DNA from: Asparagopsis taxiformis
Lineage: Eukaryota; Rhodophyta; Florideophyceae; Bonnemaisoniales; Bonnemaisoniaceae
Length of the DNA stretch: 64,000 bases
Assembly (NCBI GenBank): GCA_030407315.1
Contig: JALQPE010002070.1
Coordinates: 248,001-312,000, forward strand
Direction: 5' to 3'
Below are positions 47,033 through 57,747 of the stretch, piece by piece. A program made the translations under genes and the position numbers. Below the pieces are notes generated by a model. That model worked only from the letters and a program-made list of their open reading frames with translations. It made no database searches and was not told the origin of the DNA. The stretch's first letter is position 1. Each line of letters opens with the position of its first letter.

Positions 47033-48508
47033 TTATAATCCAGATTCATGTGGCGTCTGCAATCTCTCCATCATAAAAGGCGTTGCGTTGGCATCCAACC
47101 CACTGCCAGTTGTTCCTGAAAAAGAATTTGCCCTCTTCTGTCTTGACTCGCTGTAAACGGCTGTACCCCAATAATGCGTATCCACTGGATTTGGCACTAA
47201 GCCATTGCTTTTGCCATTATCCGTCCCCCATACTGTTGATGATCCCACAACGGCGCTACTCGCCAGTCCTACAAACGAACCTTTGCTACCGATATCAGCA
47301 TCGCGCAGAACTGCTGGCCCAACATCTAGCCCTATATCGACATTAGCCACTGGTGCTCCCGTTGTAGCCTTTGGGCTTTCCCATGTCGTAGCTCCAAAAC
47401 TGGTTCCCCATACACTACTCTTCGCATTAACATCCGCTAAAACTTGTTCCGCAGAGCTTGTAAAATCGTCACCTCCCGTTACCGCTGATGATAAAGTAAC
47501 ACGTCTATTCGCGGTTGTAGAACAGTTTGAGATCACTTTCGCGCTCGCATGCTCCGCAACACGCAGCACCATCGCTAGACAATCCAATGGACTAGCTGTA
47601 CTAAAGGCGCGTTGCAAAGCCAATTGATCGTCTGCAGGCAGAAACGGTGCCAGTGCTCGAAAGGCTGCAGCAGCTGCAACTCCAGCTGGTCTCGCTTCGG
47701 ATAGATTAGGCATGTTAGCGAGCAAAATAGCCTCAAAGTCATTTGAAGCGGTCGGAGGTATCGTGTGTGATTTTGGCAGCAAACTCGGAGAGTCGAGCAC
47801 ATAATGGGATTGTCTTTGGATGAGTTGTGCGGGCTGCGAGTGTTGCGAAGAGGTCGATGCGACGGAACTGGAATCGGAGGGGGCGTCCTTTCGCAACAAA
47901 GCGGTGAGTGCAGTATTGGGAGGCAGGTCGGCTGGGGGCGGGGGGATTTGGGCGGATGGGGGCAGAGAGGACGACTCCCATTTCCATCTTCGAAAGGACG
48001 TCTTCACGAGACCGTTGTGGGCGTGCAATATAGCGGTCGGGAGGGTGAGGGGATGTGGGGGCAATGCGGGGACAAAGGCGTGCGGCTGGCGCTGGACGGG
48101 GGCGGTGAGGGGGGGCATTGCGTCCGGGGGCGGAGGAGCGGCTGCGGGCATGGAGGGCGAAAGCGGGGAGGACAGGGAGGCGGCATCGTCGTTCTCCGGG
48201 ACGTTGGCTACGGCACGCTTCAAAACAGCGGCCCAGGTCGTCGGTTTGGCGTGGGGGGCTGGCGGGGGACGGGTCATGAGCAGCGGGGACTGGAGCCAAT
48301 GCATGTCAGCGGCCAATGCGACGAGGGCGGTCAAGTCGGGGTCGGAGGCGATTTGCGGGGAGGCGAGGAGGTCCGGGAGAGAGCGACGAGTCGACAGGGC
48401 GAGTGCTCGACAGGCGGCGTCGAAAGCGGAGCGATCGGTGGCGGCGAGAGCGGCGGAAAGAGAGGTGCGGAAGCGTTGCAGGGCTGCGGGATCAGGGGAG
48501 GATGCCAT
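47033..48508 (-). CDS. Ala/Pro/Ser-rich protein of unknown function
   Basis: I do not recognise this 491-residue protein. The N-terminal ~110 residues are helical and Ala/Leu-rich (FRTSLSAALAATDRSAFDAACRALAL), then a Pro-rich linker, a short conserved-looking block (LPTAILHAHNGLVKTSFRRWKWE), another helical block (about 265-330) and a Gly/Ser/Trp-containing tail with repeated V-W-G-T pieces (SVWGTSFGATTWESP, STVWGTDNGKS, YWGTAVYSES). The end reads PFMMERLQTPHESGL. The repeated WGT units are the most distinctive feature. The start-proximal DNA is very C-rich on this strand, creating long shadow ORFs on the other strand. Confidence 0.6.
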   Translation of the reverse strand: MASSPDPAALQRFRTSLSAALAATDRSAFDAACRALALSTRRSLPDLLASPQIASDPDLTALVALAADMHWLQSPLLMTRPPPAPHAKPTTWAAVLKRAVANVPENDDAASLSSPLSPSMPAAAPPPPDAMPPLTAPVQRQPHAFVPALPPHPLTLPTAILHAHNGLVKTSFRRWKWESSSLPPSAQIPPPPADLPPNTALTALLRKDAPSDSSSVASTSSQHSQPAQLIQRQSHYVLDSPSLLPKSHTIPPTASNDFEAILLANMPNLSEARPAGVAAAAAFRALAPFLPADDQLALQRAFSTASPLDCLAMVLRVAEHASAKVISNCSTTANRRVTLSSAVTGGDDFTSSAEQVLADVNAKSSVWGTSFGATTWESPKATTGAPVANVDIGLDVGPAVLRDADIGSKGSFVGLASSAVVGSSTVWGTDNGKSNGLVPNPVDTHYWGTAVYSESRQKRANSFSGTTGSGLDANATPFMMERLQTPHESGL

Positions 48509-49141
48509 GTGATGGAGGGCGACTAGTAGTGATGAATGGGGCTGGGCGGGATGGAAGTGGTCATAGCGGCTGAAGGAGAGATGGGCTGTGGAAGGGAATT
48601 GAGGTTGCGATCGCTCGCAGACGGCTTGGCTTGTTGGTTGGGTTGGAGTGACGAGCGCTAATTGTAGTCAAGTCACAGCTGAAGATTTAAGATGGTTGAG
48701 GATATGTCGCACGTGTCACTGCTACGTGTCGCACTCATTTGGCGCTCTGACACTGCGCTACGGAATAGGGTAATTTGTTTGTCATATGCTGCGCTTGCGC
48801 TTGCGCTCGCCATTGGTCTATTGCGCGTTCATCATGACTCTTGCCTGTGAATCGCTCCAGTCGCCAAGCAATTTGCAGGTCTTACCCATCCGACATCATC
48901 CCAATCCGTCATGCATTCGCTTACCGTGAATCTTCTTCTGCACCAATCATTGTCCACTCCATTTTGTCACTTACAATTTCAAAATTATTTCAACTTTTCC
49001 ACTTGTCCACCCCTCATTCGTCTATCATCATCCAATCAAATCCCTTCCTCCACATCCCTCTTCCTTCCTCACTATCTATCACCATCAGCCAGCCTAATCG
49101 ATCGCCCGACCGACGTCAATTCCCGCTACCGCGCCTGCACC
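48509..49141. promoter_or_regulatory. Divergent intergenic region
   Basis: 633 bases between the Ala/Pro-rich gene (minus) and cytochrome c1 (plus). Contains a small GCGCTT tandem run near 48789-48808. The cytochrome frame is open back to 48911, but that part encodes Ser/Pro/His-rich sequence unlike a presequence, so it is treated as leader. Confidence 0.4.
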
Positions 49142-49963
49142 ATGGCAGCAAACGTTTGGTCAACATTTGCGCGACCAGCCGCATCGCTCACTGCCGCAGT
49201 GGTAGCGTATAGATCGCTGCTCCCGCGTGCCCAAGTCGCACGCGCAGACGATGATGCGCTGCACCCGCCGCACATTGTGTGGCCCCATTCATCCGCTCTC
49301 GCCAGTTTTGACGCCGCCTCGATCCGTCGCGGCTACGAAGTCTACAAGAACGTATGTTCCTCCTGCCATTCCCTCAACCGCATCGCCTATCGAAACCTCG
49401 TCGGAGTCGCTTTTTCAGAGGAGGAGGTCAAGGAAATGGCAGAGGATATCGAAGTGGAAGACGGTCCCAATGAGGAGGGGCTCATGTTTTCGCGCCCGGG
49501 CCGTCTTTCAGACACTTTCCCCGCACCCTACCCCAATGAAGAAGCCGCACGCTACGCCAATAATGGCGCATTGCCCCCCGATCTCAGTCTCATCAGTAAG
49601 GCGCGTCACGGCGGAGAGAATTACCTCTGGGCACTCTTGACCGGCTATCGTGATGCACCCGAGGGCATCAATCTTCGAGAGGGTCTGTACTACAACCCCT
49701 ATTTCCCCGGTGGCCAAATCGCTATGGCGCGCGCCCTCTACGATGGTGCCATCGAATACGAGGACGGAACAGAGGCGACTACCAGTCAGATGGCCAAGGA
49801 TGTCTCCACTTTCCTCGCCTGGGCTGCCGAGCCCGAACACGATGATCGTAAGCGCATGGGAATGGAATGGATTGGTGGACTGGCGATATTGGCTGTTGGC
49901 ATGCTTTACATGAAACGATTCAAGTGGTCTCTATACAAATCACGTCGACTCGAGTTTCGCTAA
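49142..49963 (+). CDS. CYC1: Cytochrome c1, complex III, mitochondrial
   Basis: 273 residues from [10 protein letters not shown]. It carries electrons from the Rieske protein to cytochrome c in the bc1 complex of the inner membrane. Heme is bound by CSSCH (Cys72, Cys75, His76); the second axial ligand is the Met in [12 protein letters not shown]. Other marks are [36 protein letters not shown] and the C-terminal membrane anchor [23 protein letters not shown]. The short leader (about 1-35, ending around ARADD) is the targeting and signal part. Length is close to mature cytochrome c1 plus presequence. Fully intact. Confidence 0.97.
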   Translation: MAANVWSTFARPAASLTAAVVAYRSLLPRAQVARADDDALHPPHIVWPHSSALASFDAASIRRGYEVYKNVCSSCHSLNRIAYRNLVGVAFSEEEVKEMAEDIEVEDGPNEEGLMFSRPGRLSDTFPAPYPNEEAARYANNGALPPDLSLISKARHGGENYLWALLTGYRDAPEGINLREGLYYNPYFPGGQIAMARALYDGAIEYEDGTEATTSQMAKDVSTFLAWAAEPEHDDRKRMGMEWIGGLAILAVGMLYMKRFKWSLYKSRRLEFR

Positions 49964-50079
49964 ATCATTGCATCGTTGTTGTTGCGAGCTACGCGTGCAG
50001 CTAGTCACTTTTTAAACTTGCTGAGATTACGAGTAGCAATTTTGTTTCATTAATGCCTTAGTATACCATTCGCTCGCAG

Positions 50080-50505
50080 TTACAATTGCATTGCAGAACT
50101 TTGCTCTAGTCGTCTCTTTATCTTTTTCGCACGTTGAGCCGATTTCTTCGACTTTTTCCTAATGCGTCCGTGCTTGGACCTGTGCAACGGGTCCATGCTC
50201 ACGTCGGTGTCTTTAACAATAGGCGCGCCGAGTAGCGGCACTGCGGACTTTGTTTGCTCGTCTACACGCACTGTACTGGTCTATTGATTGGCGTCGCGTC
50301 AGTACACTGCGGACGGACGGGCGAAGGGGTGAAAATAACGGGTACGTACCATAATGTCTGCGAGTAGAGCGTCTTCCTTTGCACACTGACGTCGCAGCGC
50401 ACGGCGCTGTGCGCGACAATTTGCTTTTTCTAGTGCTTCGCGCTCGGCGTCCAACATGAAGTTGTGGTGTGCCTTGCGCAGTTTAGCGTTGTTTCGACGC
50501 GCCAT
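50080..50505 (-). CDS. Small basic protein, possibly nucleolar, one intron
   Basis: Exons 50505..50350 and 50280..50080 give 118 residues. The 69-nt intron (GTACGT...CAATAG) joins ...LLADIM to TSTVRVDEQ in phase 0. The protein begins MARRNNAKLRKAHHNFM, has a charged helical middle, and ends with a Lys/Arg block RSKHGRIRKKSKKSAQRAKKIKRR, likely a nuclear or nucleolar signal. Size, MA-R/K-x-N-K start and basic end are like small ribosome-biogenesis proteins (LLPH/UPF0642 group), but I cannot confirm the family. Splice support is from GT/AG ends and reading frame only. Confidence 0.55.
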
Positions 50506-50999
50506 GTTAGCGAGCACACAAGTCGTGGCGGAGCAGTTGACCGAGTGTCGTGCCGAGTTGGTATGTAGCGACGCGGACTGCAGTACGCTGCTGCTGCTGC
50601 AAGTTGTTTCTGACAGACGGTACACTGCAATGAATTAGTGTACAATACGTGTCGCACACGAAATATTTACGCGCACTATCGTAACCATCAATGGCACAAC
50701 GAGCCAATGCAATGCCAATCTCAACGTGTGCTTGTACAGTGCTCAAACATTGCCAACGCTACGTAGATAAGCGACCACATCGGATCAAATCGAATTGGGA
50801 GTGGACGAGCCAAGAGCACACAACTCGTCACTTCTCGTTCCAAATTTAGATCGCTTCCCATCCCATCGGCCACTCGACAACAACGAGCGCGATCGAGCGA
50901 TGCCACCTCGTCCGGCTCGACACAAAATTTGCCACATAATATTTTGCACCCAACTCCAAACTTGATGATCCCCCCAATAGCCATTGCGTCGTCATCCAA
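50506..50999. promoter_or_regulatory. Divergent intergenic region
   Basis: 494 bases between the small basic protein gene (minus) and LST8 (plus). Contains short ORFs only, including a CTGCTGCTGCTG run near 50588. Confidence 0.4.
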
Positions 51000-52319
51000 A
51001 TGAGCACATTTATCCTCGTCACGGGCGGTTACGACACCACCATTCGATTCTTCGATGCCACCACCCAAACCATCATCCGATCCCTCCAATTCCACGACCA
51101 GCAAGTACTCCGACTTTCCTTCTCCGGCAACGGCCCCGTGGCAGCAGACGAGCCGCTTTTCCTCGCCGTAGCCGGCGCCACCCGTATTGCCATATTCGAC
51201 GTCACCACAGACGATTCCTCGCCCAATGCATTCGCTGTCTACGACCGCCACACCCAGCCCGTCACCGCTGTGGGCTTCGAGCCCATTCACACTGCATTCG
51301 TCTATTCCGCATCGGAGGACGGTACCTTGCAGACGTGGACCCCAGAGCCCACCGCCATACCCGGTCAGCCGCCCGTGCCACACCATTTTCACCCGCCCCC
51401 CATTCAATCGCATTTCGCTACTCCCGCAAAAATAGTCAACACCGGCCCCGCCGGTGTGGTTCCAATTCACGACGCCATCTACTATCCCCCAGACGACCTT
51501 TTCTTCACCGTGGATTACATCGGCCGCTTGCGCGTCTGGGAACACGCGACAGCCGCATTGCGTAGTGAACTTATCCCGCACTCCAGCCGTAGAAATCTGC
51601 AGTGTCTCGAATTATCATCAGATTATACAATACTGGTTATCGCAAACTTTGATGGTTTCGTCTTTATATACAAGGTCCCTGAAATCATTCAACCCAACCT
51701 GCCTCACAAGCAAGCCGAATTGGCAAACTCCTCTGCTAACACTTCCAATCCAATGCCCCGCCCAATTTGCTTTAACGCCCATCATTCGTACATTCCACGC
51801 GTTCGTTTGAGCGTACCAATGAATCGACTTGTGTGTACATTGAATGATGGTTCCACAAAAGTTTTCCGTATGGGCGATATCATGGCCGGCAACATTGCAC
51901 AACAGGTTGCTCAAACCGATGCCGTAGATGGTTGCGCATACAATATTTCTCCGATTCGCCAGTTTGCCGGCCATCCCGGTTGGATTTGGGATGCTGCTTT
52001 TGTAGGAGATGGCGAGGATTATCTGTTCACATGTAGTAGCAATACGCAAGTAATGCTGTGGAATCTCAACCAGTTGCAGCACAGCACGGAGTACACTGGT
52101 CATCAAAAGGCTGTGGTCTGTCTGGCAGTCAAAGAAAGAATGAGTTCTACCATCAATGCTGACCAATTTGAAGTAACACACGCTGTTGACCATTCAATAC
52201 ATCCTCCATCCAATCAGAATCTGCGTCTGGAGCCAGTCGTCAATGAAGACGTCGATTACTTGCTGCCTAACGGCTCACGGCAACAGTCGCGCTCACCTTC
52301 TCACAATGACGCAACATAG
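51000..52319 (+). CDS. LST8: LST8-like WD40 protein, TOR complex subunit
   Basis: 439 residues. LST8 is a seven-blade WD40 propeller that binds the TOR kinase domain in growth control. The start FILVTGGYDTTIRFFDA, QVLRLSFS, LAVAGATRIAIFDVTT, DRHTQPVTAVGFE and SEDGTLQTW match LST8 blades 1-3; later GHPGWIWDAAFVGDGEDYLFTCSSN and TGHQKAVVCLAV match blades 6-7. It is longer than human LST8 (326 residues) through a Pro/His-rich insertion after blade 3 and extra residues around 230-245 and at the C-terminus. Cytosolic, intronless. Confidence 0.92.
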   Translation: MSTFILVTGGYDTTIRFFDATTQTIIRSLQFHDQQVLRLSFSGNGPVAADEPLFLAVAGATRIAIFDVTTDDSSPNAFAVYDRHTQPVTAVGFEPIHTAFVYSASEDGTLQTWTPEPTAIPGQPPVPHHFHPPPIQSHFATPAKIVNTGPAGVVPIHDAIYYPPDDLFFTVDYIGRLRVWEHATAALRSELIPHSSRRNLQCLELSSDYTILVIANFDGFVFIYKVPEIIQPNLPHKQAELANSSANTSNPMPRPICFNAHHSYIPRVRLSVPMNRLVCTLNDGSTKVFRMGDIMAGNIAQQVAQTDAVDGCAYNISPIRQFAGHPGWIWDAAFVGDGEDYLFTCSSNTQVMLWNLNQLQHSTEYTGHQKAVVCLAVKERMSSTINADQFEVTHAVDHSIHPPSNQNLRLEPVVNEDVDYLLPNGSRQQSRSPSHNDAT

Positions 52320-52467
52320 GGTAACGACACAACTATGTAAATACATTGCACCCTCGCACATCAATTTTCTGGCAAACGCAGCAGCGATAGTACCGGCGCA
52401 CACTTACATTTAACAGGGCACTTGTGTACACAAAATCAAAAGTGCCACAATGACTTCACTAATTTTT

Positions 52468-53987
52468 CTATGCCTGTACCTGTTCCGCCTTTTTCGCTTC
52501 CGCAATTCCCTTCTTAAACTGCTCTGGTAGGTCCTCCGCAATCTTGTCCACAGCAGCCATATCTCCCGCTTCAAACGACTTTTGCAGCGATTCCAGCATA
52601 TTCCACGACACCGGCTTCGACTCGTGCTGCGGCAGAAGGTGACGCACCGAGTCTCTCTCTTCAATTAGCTCCTTCTCCGTGGCACTCATCAAACTCGCAG
52701 AAAACTCATCAATGGGAAGCTGCTGCACACGCCTGTAATGCGAGTCGCCTCGACAAACTGTGGGAACTGAATACCAAATCCCCTGCGTAATTCCATAAGA
52801 CCCATCTGAAACAATGGCGTTAGACTGCCATTCGTCACCACTACCCAAATGCAAGTCCCGAACAGTATCAATGGCTGCCGACGCCGCAGATGCAGCTGAT
52901 GAAGCACCTCGCGCACCAATGATTTCCGCGCCGCGCTTCTGGACGCGCGGGATAAACTCGTCCTTAATCCACGTCTCATCAGTGATGATCGATTTCGCCC
53001 AGTCACCTCCAATACGCGCGTGAGATAGATCCGGGTACTGCGTTGCAGAATGATTACCCCAGATGATCACGCGATCAACGTCCTTCACGGGCACGTTGGC
53101 CTTCTCGGCCACCAAAGCCTTAGCGCGCGACTGGTCGAGGCGGGTCATCGCAATGAATTGTTCCTGCCACATGTCTGGTGCATTCTCCGATGCAACGAGG
53201 GCGTTCGTGTTGGCTGGGTTTCCAACCACAAGAACCTTTCCATTGACGGCGAGAGAATCGTTCAGAGCTTTACCCTGCTCTGCAAAAATTTTGGCGTTGG
53301 CGGCCATCAGATCCGATCTCTCCATGCCTGGTCCGCGCGGAGACGCACCGACGAGGACGGCATATGACGCATCACCAAAGCCTTCGTTCAAGTTGGTCGT
53401 TGCAGTTACCTTGGAGAGGAGAGGAAAGGCGCCATCCTCGAGTTCCATCATGACACCGCGAAGGGGACTCATACCTGCCTCAGTTTCGATGAGGCTTAGT
53501 TCAATCAATTGGTCCTTGCCAAGCATTTCACCACTGTAGAGTTGAGATACATTATTGGATAGGAAGATGACGAAAAATTGTCGCATGGTTAGATAACTTC
53601 ATCAAATCTCCAGCATGCTCGCCCGCAAGACGAATCAATTGCTCAGAGAGAAGATTGGATTTGCATTCGTATTCGCTCGTCACGAGTGACTGCAAATACG
53701 CAAGGGTCATGACAAAGCCAAGATGTAAAGGCAACTAAGGCCGATGCATCTGCTTGTTCTCGCCGTTGTGCTGGGAATTCCCATCATCTTCGCAATTGGT
53801 ACGGCGAGTATGGATGATCAAAAGCTTACCTCGCGATTCGCATCACCATAGCGTATCCAATCTGGCCAGCGGCGCCAGTGACAGCAACCTTGAGCGGAGG
53901 AAGTAGATCCGACTTCTTCGTTGCCAACCCTCGTACGGCGCTTGATGCGCCGAGGCGCATCGCATTTCTCGCCACAGCGCGCAACAT
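52468..53987 (-). CDS. Malate dehydrogenase, mitochondrial- or plastid-targeted, with C-terminal extension; one intron
   Basis: Exons 53987..53830 and 53533..52468 give 407 residues; the 296-nt intron (GTAAGC...CTACAG) restores MRIA-S-GEMLGKDQ. It interconverts malate and oxaloacetate. Visible: NAD-binding VAVTGAAGQIGYAM, PRGPGMERSDLM, GNPANTNALVASE, and the catalytic WGNHSATQYPD. It belongs to the cytosolic/NADP-type group also common in bacteria, yet has a ~30-residue Arg/Ala/Ser presequence (MLRAVARNAMRLGASSA). After the usual ending RHLL there is an unusual ~50-residue charged tail (MLESLQKSFEAGDMAAVDKIAEDLPEQ...KKAEQVQA). Confidence 0.93.
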
Positions 53988-54335
53988 CTTTCCGATCTTT
54001 CAGATGTGTTAACTAGTACTTCGTTGTGAGAGGACCAGAGGTGTTCGATCCACCGTCACGAAGCTATCGATCTGATGCGGGTGAATCCACAAAGCAATTG
54101 CGGTTGATTGGGAAGATGTGAAATTTATTTTATTTTGTGCACAGTAAAGTTTTGAAATTTTTGGGGTGCCTTGGAACAGCAGCCATTCCTATCGTGGTCT
54201 TGAAGTTGGCCACATTTGCATGGCCGGTAGTACTCCCGCCGTTGATAACCATCCGCCACCCTTCTCGTACGCTGCATATTATTCGTACTGCAGACACTTC
54301 TGACAACTTCTGTTCAACAGTCAACATTCTACAAG

Positions 54336-54680
54336 ATGGCCACCCCTCTAATTGCTGGAATGGCTGTGGCTGCTGGAGCAATGGCTTCTAGATACATGGT
54401 GCTGGCATGGCGCGGCATGATGCTTAGACAAGGTGCAGCTGGTGCGGTAAAGTTTCCGCGAGCAATGGCTGGCGGTTTCGAATCTGAGATGACGCGAAAA
54501 GAGGCATTCCATGTTCTTGGTCTACGGGAAGGTTCATCGAAGGAGCAGATTCGCGAGGCACACAGGAAGCTGATGCGCTTGAATCATCCTGATAATGGTG
54601 GAAGTACATTTCTGGCAACCAAGGTCAATGAGGCAAAAGATTTTCTCATCAGCGGTAAACGAGGCGGCCGTGTTATATGA
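54336..54680 (+). CDS. PAM18: PAM18/TIM14 (DNAJC19-like), mitochondrial import motor J-protein
   Basis: 114 residues. PAM18 stimulates mitochondrial Hsp70 at the TIM23 channel. An N-terminal hydrophobic segment (about 4-25) anchors it in the inner membrane; a short J-domain follows with [29 protein letters not shown] and the essential HPD at residues 84-86, then [19 protein letters not shown]. Length and order are typical. The divergent malate dehydrogenase gene lies 348 bases away. Confidence 0.95.
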   Translation: MATPLIAGMAVAAGAMASRYMVLAWRGMMLRQGAAGAVKFPRAMAGGFESEMTRKEAFHVLGLREGSSKEQIREAHRKLMRLNHPDNGGSTFLATKVNEAKDFLISGKRGGRVI

Positions 54681-55065
54681 ACATAGTGCTTTCAAATTCT
54701 TGTTTTTCGTCCATGCGCGTCCGTCTGTTGCGTCGTGCAGAGGATGTTGTAAATGGCCCCAGAGGCTTTCACGTATTAGCTTTCTTCGATACAGAACAGG
54801 TGTACTGTGCTGTCAAATGTGTGTTCGAGACTGATGGGATGAGTTTCGTGTAGAGGAGAAATATCTGTTTGATGGAACTGTTGGCTGTTCGGTGTTAGTG
54901 TTGGGAAGCTGTTGTACTGTCTACAATGATGGCAGAGAACTAAACACAGGCTGAAATGAGATTTACGAGAAGCAATTATCAAGATGGAGGCAGACTAAAG
55001 CCATGCTACACAAGCATTTACAACGTACAGCTTCCTATTGTCTATCACTGCATTTGGGGTGGACG
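54681..55065. other. Intergenic, convergent, no gene seen
   Basis: 385 bases between the 3' ends of PAM18 and NFS1. It should hold both 3' UTRs; no coding signal. Confidence 0.5.
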
Positions 55066-56382
55066 TCAATGTTCTTGAGTCCATTGAATAGACTTTAGGT
55101 CAACACCCTCTTGTACCATTTCCCAAAGCGGGCTCATCTCCCGAAGTCGCTTGACATGCTTCTCCGCTAGATCCACAGCATAGTCTATTTCCTTCTCTGT
55201 TGTAAATCTGCCAATACCGAAACGAATACTTGTGTGAGCCATGTCGTCATCTACTCCAAGTGCCCTCAACACGTAGCTGGGTTCGAGACTAGCACTGGTA
55301 CAAGCGCTCCCACTACTGACAGCAACATCCTTTAGAGCCATAAGCAGGCTTTCTCCCTCAACGTACGCGAAACTCATGTTAAGATTTCCAGGAAAGCGAT
55401 GTTCCAGACTTCCGTTCAACACAACCTCTGGTACCCGCTCCACAACGCCCTTGTACAGACGGTCACTGAGCTCTGTAACGCGTTTCAGGTCATATTGTAG
55501 CTCGTTCTTGGCTATCTTTGCAGCCGCGCCCATTCCTACCACGAGATGTGTCGCCAATGTACCAGAACGCAACCCTCTTTCCTGTCCGCCGCCGCTCATC
55601 TGAGGCTCTATTCTGACTCGAGGACGACGTCGCAAATATAACGCACCAATACCCTTCGGTCCATAAAACTTGTGACCAGATATAGACATGAGGTCGATAT
55701 TCATATCATCGACATCAACAGGGAGCTTTCCGACCATTTGTGCGGCGTCAGAGTGGAAAAATACGCCAGCTTCACGACATATCTCCCCTATCTCTTTCAA
55801 CGGCTGCACGACGCCAATTTCGTTGTTTACGGCCATAACAGATACTAGAGAAGTATCTGGTCGGATAGCGGCCTTAAGCTCTGCAAGATCAATGAGTCCA
55901 TCTTTTTTGACGGGAAGATATGTAACGTCGAAATTCCTCTGCTGCAACCAACGGCAACTGTCTAGCACGCATTTATGCTCTGTTTGTGTGGTTATAACAT
56001 GATTCTTGCGAGCCTTGTAAAACATGGCCACACCCTTCACGACAATATTATTGCTCTCCGTTGCACCTGATGTAAAAATAATCTCACGAGGATCAGCGCC
56101 AATTAGATTTGCAATGTGGGCCCTGGATTCTTCAACAGCTTTTTCTGCATCCCATCCATACGCATGCGTTCTGGAGTGCGGGTTTCCGTAAAGAGAGGTA
56201 AGATGTGGAATCATCGCATCTGTGACACGGGGGTCAACTGGCGTCGTAGCCTGCATATCGAGATAGATGGGTCTTTTAGGAATCACCATTGGCCGTTTGT
56301 CTGCTGATGGAGAAACTGCTGTCGACAGTCTCCTTTGCAAGAGAAGTGACCTCCTTGTGAGGAATGGCCCCCTCAAAGCCAT
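55066..56382 (-). CDS. NFS1: Cysteine desulfurase NFS1, mitochondrial
   Basis: 438 residues. This PLP enzyme takes sulfur from cysteine for Fe-S clusters and tRNA thiolation. Marks: [37 protein letters not shown], the PLP Lys in [20 protein letters not shown], and the sulfur-carrying loop [21 protein letters not shown]. The first ~35 residues are Arg/Ser-rich, a mitochondrial presequence. Length is close to yeast and human NFS1. All active-site elements are intact. Confidence 0.97.
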   Translation of the reverse strand: MALRGPFLTRRSLLLQRRLSTAVSPSADKRPMVIPKRPIYLDMQATTPVDPRVTDAMIPHLTSLYGNPHSRTHAYGWDAEKAVEESRAHIANLIGADPREIIFTSGATESNNIVVKGVAMFYKARKNHVITTQTEHKCVLDSCRWLQQRNFDVTYLPVKKDGLIDLAELKAAIRPDTSLVSVMAVNNEIGVVQPLKEIGEICREAGVFFHSDAAQMVGKLPVDVDDMNIDLMSISGHKFYGPKGIGALYLRRRPRVRIEPQMSGGGQERGLRSGTLATHLVVGMGAAAKIAKNELQYDLKRVTELSDRLYKGVVERVPEVVLNGSLEHRFPGNLNMSFAYVEGESLLMALKDVAVSSGSACTSASLEPSYVLRALGVDDDMAHTSIRFGIGRFTTEKEIDYAVDLAEKHVKRLREMSPLWEMVQEGVDLKSIQWTQEH

Positions 56383-56870
56383 GGCACCGAATTTGCCAAG
56401 GATAGAAATGCGCTGGGATAATGTATATCTGAAACGATCGAGACAGTTGAAGCTGCAACGTGATCTCTAGTAGCAACAGTAGTCGGAGGCTTGCAAATGG
56501 TGTTTCAGTAAATTGGGCTGCGAATGCGACCACGACAACTGGGGAGCCGGTACCTTTCCACGACAGAAATTCACATGTTCAATGTCTGAACTTGAGAAGT
56601 TCAGCCAAGGATAGAAGATATTGTAAAGACTATAGAAATTTGTTTATTTTACGGCCTCTGAAACAAGTTCCTATCGAAATCTAAACACGGAATAGAAGCA
56701 TTTTCTTCTAATTTCAGTACAATTACAATTATAATGATGTTTTTGGAATCGCGTGTGCGCGGCATCGTTCGGCAGGTGAACTTGACTTGAGACGCCGGCT
56801 CCCCTCAACAGCAAATCTCTTACTCCCATTAATGAGTATAAAGTTGCCAAGTCGGTTTCGCAATGTCCGG
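56383..56870. other. Intergenic, no gene seen
   Basis: 488 bases between the NFS1 start (minus) and the end of the MogA-like gene (minus). Short random ORFs only; AT-rich near 56690-56750. Confidence 0.5.
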
Positions 56871-57428
56871 TCAACTATCATCACAGCAACCAGAACATGG
56901 TTTACTTTTAGGAGTAAACTCGGGTAAAATTTTCAAACTCTGCTTCCCTCCTGCATGTCTAATGGCGTGCGGAATAGCCGGTAGAATAGGATCAAGGCAT
57001 TCGCCAATTGCCTTGGGATTACCAGGCAGATTGACAACCAAAGCCTGGCCACAAATTCCGGCTGTCTGTCTCGACAGAATAGCTGTTGGAACTTTGGCAA
57101 CAGACACAGCGCGCATCAGTTCACCAAAACCTGGGAACATCTTCTGACAGCAAGCTTCCGTGGCTTCCGGCGTTACATCGCGTGGAGCGGGCCCAGTTCC
57201 GCCCGTGGTTAGCACGAGGCAGCATGTTGCACTGAGAGATTTAATCTCACGTTCAATGTCGTCACGTTCGTCGGGCACTATTCTGGCGGTGATGGAAAAA
57301 GGCTGCACAAAGTGAGATTCCGTATACGCGCGTACTGTTGGCCCTCCTCTGTCCTCATAGACGCCACATGAGGCGCGATCTGAGACTGTGAGGATACCAA
57401 TGCATGGTTGTGGTGGGCTGTCAGACAT
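56871..57428 (-). CDS. MogA/CNX1-G-like molybdopterin adenylyltransferase
   Basis: 185 residues from MSDSPPQPC. This enzyme adenylates molybdopterin before molybdenum insertion. It shows IGILTVSDRASCGVYEDRGGP, LVLTTGGTGPAPRDVTPEA and NLPGNPKAIGECLDPILPAI, the MPT-binding motifs of MogA and the plant Cnx1 G domain. In plants and animals this domain is normally fused to a MoeA-like domain; here it is alone. The C-terminus ends KPCSGCCDDS, a Cys cluster of unknown use. An in-frame leader back to 57596 does not look like the protein and is excluded. Confidence 0.92.
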   Translation of the reverse strand: MSDSPPQPCIGILTVSDRASCGVYEDRGGPTVRAYTESHFVQPFSITARIVPDERDDIEREIKSLSATCCLVLTTGGTGPAPRDVTPEATEACCQKMFPGFGELMRAVSVAKVPTAILSRQTAGICGQALVVNLPGNPKAIGECLDPILPAIPHAIRHAGGKQSLKILPEFTPKSKPCSGCCDDS

Positions 57429-57747
57429 GTTGCGTTGAGAGTTGCGGTGGCTCACCTGGCGGACAAGCGAGGCGGGACTTGAGATTTTGGAGCAGATACA
57501 TGTGATTTCCGAGTATCTGTTCTTGTGAAATATTTTTGATGGATATTTTTTGATGAGGGCGGAAATGTGTAACCGGTTTTCTGACAACTGGCACAACGTA
57601 GCTCAAGTAGATACGTTGACTGTCCCAATACACCGCTTTATAATATTCAATTCAATACAATCCCGACATCTAATACAGAAACGCTATCGCGCTTGCAATT
57701 CTACACTCAGATCATTTCCATCGACTCGAGCAAGCATTTCACGCTGC
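57429..57747. other. Intergenic, no gene seen
   Basis: 319 bases between the MogA-like start and the UVR-ApaG gene's stop, both minus. AT-rich; no gene recognised. Confidence 0.5.

Noticed and set aside
47804..48526. Gly/Arg-rich plus-strand ORFs over 220 codons
   Set aside because: Shadows of the Ala/Pro-rich gene on the minus strand; Gly/Arg runs are the antisense of Pro/Ala codons.
50721..51581. Minus-strand ORF of 286 codons opposite LST8
   Set aside because: Antisense shadow of a clear WD40 gene; no protein-like pattern.
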